Shown: positions 24,983 to 32,859 of the stretch, piece by piece
How positions within the stretch are numbered: position 1 is the stretch's first letter
Layout of the letters: each line of letters begins with the position of its first letter
Notes under the pieces: model-generated
Seen by the model: the letters and a program-made list of their open reading frames with translations, nothing else
Told to the model about the DNA's origin: nothing
Databases searched by the model: none
NCBI GenBank assembly: GCA_030584105.1
Contig: CP129491.1
Coordinates: 2,294,001-2,358,000 of the forward strand
DNA length: 64,000 nucleotides
Reading direction: 5' to 3'
Source of the DNA: UTCHB3 sp002050155
GTDB taxonomy: Bacteria > Bacteroidota > Ignavibacteria > Ignavibacteriales > Ignavibacteriaceae
Translations under genes and position numbers: made by a program

Positions 24983-27445
24983 GTCGTAATCCTTTTAAGT
25001 CAAGGCAAATCCACTAAAGTTTTGTAGAGCTTTCGCCAGGGACTACAGTAAAATGTAGAATCCTTGGAATTGGGTTGTCGTAATCCTTTTAAGTCAAGGC
25101 AAATCCATTAAAGGTGTGCTGCTGTTTGCTGTAAGCCTAACAATCTTAATTGGTCTAATGTCGTAATCCTTTTAAGTCAAGGCAAATCCACTAAAGTCTG
25201 CACGGGTTAATCGAAAGAAGTAACCTTAGTGCGGAGGAGAAGTCGTAATCCTTTTAAGTCAAGGCAAATCCACTAAAGAATTTGCAGTTGGCAGAAATAT
25301 TGACAAAACTGCTGGGAAACGAGTCGTAATCCTTTTAAGTCAAGGCAAATCCACTAAAGCCCCTAAAAAAGGGGATAAAGGTGCAACAAAACCAGCCATC
25401 AGTCGTAATCCTTTTAAGTCAAGGCAAATCCACTAAAGCAAAAGTCCTGGAGCAGATAGCTCACAGGAAACTGATAGAAATGTCGAAATATGTCGTAATC
25501 CTTTTAAGTCAAGGCAAATCCACTAAAGTCAACAATCGAAAGGAATTGGTATGAGAACTCATACATTTACATTCGGGTCGTAATCCTTTTAAGTCAAGGC
25601 AAATCCACTAAAGACTGGTTTCCTCAGAAGAGGAAGCTAACGGTGAAGACTTAAGTCGTAATCCTTTTAAGTCAAGGCAAATCCACTAAAGTTTCAGGTT
25701 TTATCAGATTCAGTTATGAGGAACATAAAGATATGAACGTCGTAATCCTTTTAAGTCAAGGCAAATCCACTAAAGCTGGAGAGCCTGCAACTTATACCGC
25801 AGGCTCAGCAGGCTCAATTCGTCGTAATCCTTTTAAGTCAAGGCAAATCCACTAAAGAAAAGGATCGCTCGATGTTGCTCGGGAAAAAGCTGAGGTCGTA
25901 ATCCTTTTAAGTCAAGGCAAATCCACTAAAGGATAATTAAACGAAAGGAGTTAGAAATGAGTGAATACTGTCGTAATCCTTTTAAGTCAAGGCAAATCCA
26001 CTAAAGTCCTACAAGAACGGGAAAACCTTGCAAAAGGAAGACCCGTTTGGTCAGGTGTCGTAATCCTTTTAAGTCAAGGCAAATCCACTAAAGTCGTTGA
26101 ATCGTTAAAATTCACACAAAACAAAGATTGAAGCGTCGTAATCCTTTTAAGTCAAGGCAAATCCACTAAAGTTACTTTAGTTCCGCTTCAATCTCATTGC
26201 AACTTGCGGAGGAAATTGGTCGTAATCCTTTTAAGTCAAGGCAAATCCACTAAAGTCCCGAAAGGGAGCGAGCAGTACTGTTGATATTCTACCCTGCCGG
26301 TAGGGATCCGTCGTAATCCTTTTAAGTCAAGGCAAATCCACTAAAGAAACTGTTAACGAAGCGTTAGACTTCGTTAACAAATTAAATTATAGTCAAAGTC
26401 GTAATCCTTTTAAGTCAAGGCAAATCCACTAAAGACAAGCTAAGGCTAGTGCTGAAGCTTAGTTCGCCAAAACTGTCGTAATCCTTTTAAGTCAAGGCAA
26501 ATCCACTAAAGACTCAGTACTCCATATGAGTACTCTGAGTCACCGTTCGTCGTAATCCTTTTAAGTCAAGGCAAATCCACTAAAGACCTGAAGTTAATAC
26601 CGCAGGTTCAATATAATCAACCACAAACCCAAACGTCGTAATCCTTTTAAGTCAAGGCAAATCCACTAAAGAACAAAGAGAGAAAACGACACGTCCGATG
26701 TTTATATGTCGTAATCCTTTTAAGTCAAGGCAAATCCACTAAAGACATAGTAGATATAATCGATGAAATATACGAAGAAGAGGGTCGTAATCCTTTTAAG
26801 TCAAGGCAAATCCACTAAAGTCACAACACCAGTGTCAGTAAAAACTGACCTGGGTAGATGCATATTGTCGTAATCCTTTTAAGTCAAGGCAAATCCACTA
26901 AAGTATAAGGCGCTGGGAAACCAGCGCCTCTGTGTCGTTCGTCGTAATCCTTTTAAGTCAAGGCAAATCCACTAAAGCGTTTCATACAGCATAGCGGCTT
27001 TGATATAGCACACAAGTCGCGTCGTAATCCTTTTAAGTCAAGGCAAATCCACTAAAGCCAGTAAAGGTTGAATCTTTGCGGTTAATACCGCAGGTTGTCG
27101 TAATCCTTTTAAGTCAAGGCAAATCCACTAAAGAACTTTGAACACTACATAAGGGTACTAGTAAAAAGTTCCCTGTCGTAATCCTTTTAAGTCAAGGCAA
27201 ATCCACTAAAGAAACGGTAACCGAAGACTTCAACACTCCCGAAGAATGGGAGATGGAGTCGTAATCCTTTTAAGTCAAGGCAAATCCACTAAAGCCAGAA
27301 AAACCAACAAATGTTCAAACTTTGCGATTAATGTCGTAATCCTTTTAAGTCAAGGCAAATCCACTAAAGAAGCCAATAGGGAAGTATACAGGTTTGATGG
27401 CGAATGGTGTCGTAATCCTTTTAAGTCAAGGCAAATCCACTAAAG
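24983..27445 (-). CRISPR. CRISPR array 3: 31 repeats, 30 spacers
   Basis: Thirty-one 37-bp repeats, identical to those of arrays 1 and 2 apart from one change in the second (25077-25113, CATTAAAG at the end). Spacers run from 36 to 57 nt. The leader is on the right from 27446, so the newest spacers are near 27400. Strong internal stems include 11 bp at 26351-26379, 9 bp with a GAAA loop at 26908-26929, 8 bp at 25781-25806 and 7 bp at 25549-25564. Spacers at 25776, 26586, 27058 and 27295 encode related peptides on the plus strand. Spacers at 25529 and 25932 contain a ribosome site followed by ATG. Confidence 0.98.
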
Positions 27446-27924
27446 AGCTTATGGAACAATCACTTAGCCGTGTTTCAGAAAAAACCCCAAATGGTTTATA
27501 CAATTTAAGTGATTATAATGAAATAACATAGGAAAAAACCTCAAATTTTCTCACGAGCACAAAATTTTTTGCAACAAATCGGCGAAAAAGGTACCGAAAA
27601 ATGGGTAAAAAACGCCCAAAAAGTTGGAATACAGCCCAAAAACGCACAATTTGGGAAACTCAAAATTTTCTCACGAGCGATTTAAAACCCGTCAAAAAAG
27701 TGCTCATGAGAAAATCGCCCTTTTAAAGTTGCGTTTTTGGCTCAAAATCGAAGGGTAAAAATGCCGATTTTCTCACGAGCGATTTGAAGACCCCCCAAAA
27801 AGTGCTCATGAGAAATTTTAAATTTTTCAAAAGTTCCAAAAAAAGCGGCTTAACCCCTTATACTGTAAAGAGTTAGCGCGAAAAACCCGAAAAGGTCAAA
27901 TTTTCTCACGAGAAAACGGTCTTT
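27446..27924 (-). promoter_or_regulatory. CRISPR leader, copy 3
   Basis: Third copy of the conserved leader, with minus-strand TATAAT at 27517-27512 and the alternating TCTCAYGAG motifs. The 163 bp between its end and the RT-Cas1 stop (27925-28087) hold nothing recognisable. Because it lies next to the adaptation genes and drives the largest array, this is likely the most active leader. Confidence 0.87.
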
Positions 27925-28087
27925 CTGCTGATAAAAAACAGTGTAAAATCAAACATACCGGCACTGCAAATTTCACCATTCAGCCGGATGCAACAGCCCG
28001 TTTTTCCGGCCATTCTACCGGGTTTTAACCATGCAGCTCAAAACTGCATCACAACTTTATCGCCCACATTATTTATCCTAACAGGAA

Positions 28088-30481
28088 CTACCATTTCATA
28101 ACATACGGTTTGTAAGTCTTTTCTTCTTCCTTCAGCACTGCGGCAATCTGTTTAGAATTTAAGATCAGAATATCGTTCACGGACATAGTATGCCCTTTAT
28201 ATTTCACTTCGGAATAGAGCCTTGCCAAAACTTTGGAGGCAATCTTTTTTCTTAAATCATCGGGCAATTTCCCGCTCTTAGAGGAAAACCCGCTGCTGCG
28301 AGACAGGATTGAAAGAACGGTTCTATCCACAACCACGGGTCTGAAAGGTTCGATCAGATCGAAGGTTAAAGCAGGCTTACCCTTTACCTCTGCGTGCAAA
28401 AAGGGAATATTCGGGTTCAAACCTGCGACGACTGCAGCAGCCAGCACTTTGCTGTAAAGAATTCCATAACCATAATTCAACATCTGATTCACCACATTTG
28501 CTGCATTCTGGTGCTCACGAACTGTAAACCCATAACCCGGCGGAATCAGCATTTTCAGCGCTGACCAGTAAGAAACCGCCGCACTTCCCTCGTGACCAAA
28601 AAGAATGTTTCTGTAGTTTTCAGCTGAAGTTGAAACAGGAAGTGCGGCAACCTTTTTTAGAATCGCCTCCATTTCAACCAGTGATTTGCTTATTGTTGCC
28701 GCTTGCTCCGCGCTCAGATTTTTATTCTTTGTTAAATATCTTATCAGTGCGATTTGATTTGAGATTTTACCCCAGACTAAACTTTGTACAATCCGCCTGC
28801 CTGTAACCGTACCTGCAGCCCGCGCCTGTGCGGTTGAAACACTGTTTGCACCTGAAGCGACAGGAAAAACCACGGCGTAAGGCTTCCCGAGTTCATCGAA
28901 ATAACAGACGGATACATTATTTTCCATGCAGAGCCTCATAGCATCCGAGGATATTGTGGCACCTTTGGAACTGATAATGAGAGAAGTAAGTTTGCCTGCA
29001 AATGTTTCAGCCACTATTTTCCCTTCTCTTCGTATTACAATTTTACCTCCGGCTTTCCCGATGTGAGCAAAGTTCCCGCTAACCATCAGATCGAGGCTCG
29101 CCACGAACTTGTTATAATATACCTTTCGTTTCTTTTCAACGAGCCTTCTCGCCTCTTTTTCGTGATCTTTTATGGCGGTCAACGGAGCGGAAGTTGCTAC
29201 TTCTTCCCCGGTTGCAGGAGGTGCGCTTGGCTGAGGGGAAATGCTGCCGGAGGGATGTTCATTCCCCAAAATTTCACCATTAGTTCGGGTGCCTGATTTA
29301 ATACCTTTTATTGTCCCGGAAATACTTTTGATGAAGAGTTTGTTCCCGGAATCACCGAAAATTATTTGGGGGAAGTTTTTCAGCAACGCATGCACTTCCT
29401 GTTCATTTTTTATAACTTTTTGGTTCAGTAAGTTGATAATTTTTGCGGCGAGAGAATTCGTGAAAGTCTGCCTTATTTCGGCGAGTTGTTCTTCGGTATC
29501 ATAAGGCGAGTAGTATCTGTTCAGCCCGTCAAAAGTTTCTTTCAGAAGTTCAAGCGCGGTTTTGATGTCATGCTTTTGAATGTTGGTTTTAATTTTTGTT
29601 TTAATTTGCAGAAGTTTTGCCTGTGCGATTGATCTTTTCCCCTCGGCAAAGTTTATTCCGCAAAAATCAAATCCATCAGATACAGAAACTGCATCTCCGG
29701 CGGAATCATTCAACCTGAGAGAGAGTTGGCTGCTGATAAAATCGGCGACAAATTTTTTACGCGCCAGAACTTCTTGCTTCGATTTCCCGAACAGGATAAT
29801 GTTATCGGCATATCTTACATTTGAAATCGCATTGTCAAACAGAATCTGATCCAAAGGGTGGAGATAAATGTTTGAAAGCAGAGGAGAGAGCACGCCGCCT
29901 TGAGCAATCCCTGTTTCGGATTTGATATATTTTCCGTGATGGACGAACCCGGTCAGCACCCACATTTCCAAAAGTTTTAATATTTCCGGTTGGCTGAACC
30001 ATTCGCTGCAGGCATTGAAAAGAGTTTTTCGGTTAATTGTATCAAAAAAATTATCTATATCAAGGTTTGCAACAAAGGTGAATTTACGGTTGAGGAAGTC
30101 GGCAACTCGGGCAATGGCTTTTGGATGCCCTTTACCGGAACGGTAGGCGTAACTGGTATCAATGAACTTTTTTTCAAATAAAGGAGAATAATGAAGTGCG
30201 ATTACATGCTGGGTTATTTTATCGCGGATTGTCATCAAGGCGAGAGGCCGGAGTTCTTTTTTCGGTTTATTTTCTTTCTCAATAAAGAATAATTTGTACG
30301 GTTCGGGCACATAATTCCCCGCTATCACCTCGGCACGAAGAGATTTCAGATTTTTAGCGAGGTCACTTTCAAATTCAGTGATGGATATATTATCGATACC
30401 ACCGCTTTTACCTTTACTTCTTACCTTTTGCCACGCTTCCTGCAATGCAGCATCAGAGAAAAGAGCGTGCAGATTTTCCAT
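28088..30481 (-). CDS. cas1: Reverse transcriptase-Cas1 fusion, spacer integrase
   Basis: Fusion of a group II intron-like reverse transcriptase with the Cas1 integrase, known in other species to capture spacers from RNA as well as DNA. RT part, residues ~1-340: catalytic LDIDNFFDTI (Asp141), GIAQGGVLSPLLSNIYL, then the active-site box as Tyr224-Ala225-Asp226-Asn227, where YADD is usual. A low-complexity linker (~395-435) leads to Cas1, residues ~450-797, with its metal residues intact: Glu631 in FGHEGSAAVSYW, His696 in LHAEVKGK and Asp708 in FDLIEPFRP. No N-terminal Cas6 domain. It follows cas2 by 4 bp and lies just downstream of array 3. Confidence 0.96.
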   Translation of the reverse strand: MENLHALFSDAALQEAWQKVRSKGKSGGIDNISITEFESDLAKNLKSLRAEVIAGNYVPEPYKLFFIEKENKPKKELRPLALMTIRDKITQHVIALHYSPLFEKKFIDTSYAYRSGKGHPKAIARVADFLNRKFTFVANLDIDNFFDTINRKTLFNACSEWFSQPEILKLLEMWVLTGFVHHGKYIKSETGIAQGGVLSPLLSNIYLHPLDQILFDNAISNVRYADNIILFGKSKQEVLARKKFVADFISSQLSLRLNDSAGDAVSVSDGFDFCGINFAEGKRSIAQAKLLQIKTKIKTNIQKHDIKTALELLKETFDGLNRYYSPYDTEEQLAEIRQTFTNSLAAKIINLLNQKVIKNEQEVHALLKNFPQIIFGDSGNKLFIKSISGTIKGIKSGTRTNGEILGNEHPSGSISPQPSAPPATGEEVATSAPLTAIKDHEKEARRLVEKKRKVYYNKFVASLDLMVSGNFAHIGKAGGKIVIRREGKIVAETFAGKLTSLIISSKGATISSDAMRLCMENNVSVCYFDELGKPYAVVFPVASGANSVSTAQARAAGTVTGRRIVQSLVWGKISNQIALIRYLTKNKNLSAEQAATISKSLVEMEAILKKVAALPVSTSAENYRNILFGHEGSAAVSYWSALKMLIPPGYGFTVREHQNAANVVNQMLNYGYGILYSKVLAAAVVAGLNPNIPFLHAEVKGKPALTFDLIEPFRPVVVDRTVLSILSRSSGFSSKSGKLPDDLRKKIASKVLARLYSEVKYKGHTMSVNDILILNSKQIAAVLKEEEKTYKPYVMKW

Positions 30482-30485
30482 ACTG

Positions 30486-30770
30486 TTACATTACATCGAG
30501 AAATTCTCTTTTTATTTTGACCAAAGAATAAGTTGTACCTAATGAAACCCTTTTACCTGAACAATTTTTACAAAACGGATAGAAAAAAATTGAATCGGTG
30601 CTCTCGTCAATAAGGGGTTCTGCTTTTTTGATTATAGTTTTCAGATCTTTTTCGGTTAAGTCACACTCGAAAACACTGTACTGTACTCTGACACCATACT
30701 CAACAAGTAAATCAGAAACTTTTTTACGATTTTTATCTTTTACTACATCGTAAGTAACAAGGTAGAACAT
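30486..30770 (-). CDS. cas2: Cas2, partner of Cas1 in spacer integration
   Basis: 94-residue ferredoxin-fold protein that dimerises and bridges two Cas1 dimers during integration. The start MFYLVTYDVV places the conserved aspartate at residue 8; RKKVSDLLVEYGVRVQYSVFE is the family core with the usual QYSVFE. A CxxC (CKNC, residues ~67-70) near the C-terminus is extra to the core fold. It comes first in the cas2-RT-cas1 pair, 4 bp before the fusion gene. Confidence 0.95.
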   Translation of the reverse strand: MFYLVTYDVVKDKNRKKVSDLLVEYGVRVQYSVFECDLTEKDLKTIIKKAEPLIDESTDSIFFYPFCKNCSGKRVSLGTTYSLVKIKREFLDVM

Positions 30771-30840
30771 TTTACGCCTTGCTTATGAAACAATTATTTT
30801 ACCGGATGAATAACCACCGGAACCCGGTTGTTAAAGCGCT

Positions 30841-32265
30841 TTATTTTTCAATCTCTATCTCCGCAAAATTAACACCCCGGACTAATTTTTCGTTAACAAA
30901 ACTTTGGTAGGGGTTATCATAGTCGTAAACACGGTTAAGCTCGAATGTGGCAAAGAAGAAACGGATTTTTTTCCCGGGGAAAAAATCGGTAAGCAGTCGG
31001 CTAAGTTCTTCAAAGTGAGATGTTTTTGTGTTTGTGCCGCCATCAGTACGGTACGCCCGGTGTTTGAAAATTTCAATCTCCCGGGAAATATCTCCCTTTT
31101 TAGGAGGAAAAGTATAGAAAAAGAAGTGAAACTCGTCGGGCACGGTTGCATTACTAAGCATTAATTTTAATTTCTTTTTGAACTGTTCTTTGATCTTCTC
31201 AAATTTGGAAAGGAAAATTCTTGCAGATTTACACTCAACGGCTATGTAGTTTGTATTGTTGATTTCCTCTTCTGATTCTTTGAGTACAAGATCGATCTCC
31301 GCACCCTTTGGAGGCGCTTTAATTTTCTCGCCTGCAAGAAAAAGATTGCCGCGTTCGAGGTATGTATAATCCGGAAAAGGATTTTGTGTGTAGTACTCCA
31401 TTAATTTATATTCAATAACCAACCCGATAACATTAACGGAAGTGGGGCGGTATTCAACCTCGTATTCAAAAAGGAGCGAACCGAGCGCTGTAAGTTCATT
31501 CTTTTCGTCCATCAAGCCGAGGGATCTTAACTCCTGCTTTGACTCATAATCTAATTTCCTCCGGTTGAAAAGCATATAAGCATATTTTTCCACATACGCA
31601 CCTTCGAAACCAAACGGGAGAGGCGGAATTTCAATCAACTGATTTGTATTTTCAAAAACATAAGTTATCGGGAACCCCTTTATCAGCGAAAACATGGTTA
31701 AATATGGAATAACCCCCTTGAATCCACCGGTAATGTTAACCAGACGAGTGCCGCCGGAGCGCGGATCAATACCTTCAACAAGGTGATGGTAAAGTGCCTT
31801 AAGCAGATTCCGCAACCCTTCGGAAGTGAAAGTTTCAGTATCCGCCACCTGAAGACCGGGGATGACATGGTTTGAATCATCGGGCGAGAAGAAACATTTA
31901 ATTCTGTCGGTATTGTTCTCTTTTTCGTTAAAATATTGGCGCAACACTTCTGCTGCAAAAGCAGATGTAACAGTATCTGTTGCTATAAGGCAGATGGTTG
32001 CTTCATCCGGATATTTTATCAGTATCAAGTTGCAGCTCTTAACTTCAGCCGAGGCGGCACTTCCGGCATTTTTAATATAGTCAAGAAGTGCGGGTATGTG
32101 AGAATTTATCTCATCTTCGTGGTTTGCATATTCAGAGTGGGGCCCGGAAGAGATTTTGTTAAAAAAATCAGCGAAACTGCTGAAAGCGGGACTGTTTGTC
32201 TCTTCCAGGAATTTTTTATAATTCATCAGTAGGCTTGTGCCCACTGTTGTTACAATTCTAAGCAT
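30841..32265 (-). CDS. CARF-domain effector with C-terminal PD-(D/E)XK nuclease
   Basis: Ancillary type III effector, expected to bind cyclic oligoadenylate and then cut nucleic acid. Start set at ATG 32265 (MLRIVTTVGTSLL) because GAGGT lies just before it; an ATG 48 bp upstream is in frame but lacks family support. The CARF half shows VTTVGTSLLMN at the start and NITGGFKGVIPYL near residue 177, as in the APE2256/Csm6-like group. After a winged-helix-like middle, residues ~285-365 show GLVIEYKLME, EIDLVL (Asp325) and AVECKSAR (Glu344, Lys346): the PD-(D/E)XK active site. This resembles Can1/Can2/Card1 enzymes in plan. No HEPN RxxxxH is evident. It lies 70 bp upstream of cas2. Confidence 0.88.
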   Translation of the reverse strand: MLRIVTTVGTSLLMNYKKFLEETNSPAFSSFADFFNKISSGPHSEYANHEDEINSHIPALLDYIKNAGSAASAEVKSCNLILIKYPDEATICLIATDTVTSAFAAEVLRQYFNEKENNTDRIKCFFSPDDSNHVIPGLQVADTETFTSEGLRNLLKALYHHLVEGIDPRSGGTRLVNITGGFKGVIPYLTMFSLIKGFPITYVFENTNQLIEIPPLPFGFEGAYVEKYAYMLFNRRKLDYESKQELRSLGLMDEKNELTALGSLLFEYEVEYRPTSVNVIGLVIEYKLMEYYTQNPFPDYTYLERGNLFLAGEKIKAPPKGAEIDLVLKESEEEINNTNYIAVECKSARIFLSKFEKIKEQFKKKLKLMLSNATVPDEFHFFFYTFPPKKGDISREIEIFKHRAYRTDGGTNTKTSHFEELSRLLTDFFPGKKIRFFFATFELNRVYDYDNPYQSFVNEKLVRGVNFAEIEIEK

Positions 32266-32377
32266 TGGATACCTCAGTTTTAAAAATTTTACAGATGTAC
32301 ACACTTCACCCATCCGTTGAAGAGAAAAAAATTTTCAACGATTTTTCGTGCGGCACACTGTTAAAAACGGCTCTGTT

Positions 32378-32806
32378 TTATTCCCAAATTCTGAAAAAAT
32401 AACTTCCTTCATCGGTGTAAATCAGCTCGATATTTAAAATTCCCTCTTTCAGATAGAGTTTCCACTTTGTATCGGAAATAATTACGGCTTCATCGTTATA
32501 CTTTTGGCAATAAAAATTAAGATCACCCTGCCTTTTGGGAAAAACTAAAGTGAGCGAGCAACGGTCATCATCATCGAAAAAATAACAGACAAATGCGCGG
32601 GTCAAATTGCAGGCAAGGTATTTTTCACCATCATTTGCGGTTTGCCAGGTTATTCCTTCAGAACGAAACTCTGAGATGATATCATAGGAAGTGGACCCTA
32701 TCCGAGCCTGTGCGTATGAAGTTTCAACCGTGCCGGCTGCAATAAACAAAGCAAAAATCACCGCGAAAAGAGACTTCACCGGTTTTGTATTATTACTCTT
32801 ATCCAT
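32378..32806 (-). CDS. Small secreted protein, unknown
   Basis: 142 residues with a signal peptide: a basic start, hydrophobic SLFAVIFALFIAAG and a cleavage site after SYA-QA near residue 33. The mature ~108 residues are beta-rich with three cysteines (CNLTRAFVC, CSLTLVF) and fit no family I know. GAGGT precedes the ATG at 32806. It lies between the Lon-like operon and the CARF effector, all in one direction. An exported protein is out of place among intracellular defence genes, and no function can be given. Confidence 0.6.
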   Translation of the reverse strand: MDKSNNTKPVKSLFAVIFALFIAAGTVETSYAQARIGSTSYDIISEFRSEGITWQTANDGEKYLACNLTRAFVCYFFDDDDRCSLTLVFPKRQGDLNFYCQKYNDEAVIISDTKWKLYLKEGILNIELIYTDEGSYFFRIWE

Positions 32807-32859
32807 TTTTTACCTCTTTGACTTTAGGTATTGTTTGTTTTGAATTTAGATTGATTTTA

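Noticed and set aside
7838..27445. Array transcription on the plus strand
   Set aside because: The conserved leaders and TATAAT boxes lie on the right, the decayed repeats on the left, and cas genes are on the minus strand.
28088..30481. A group II intron or retroelement instead of a CRISPR adaptation gene
   Set aside because: The RT is fused in frame to a complete Cas1 with its metal residues and lies 4 bp from cas2; no intron RNA domains are seen.
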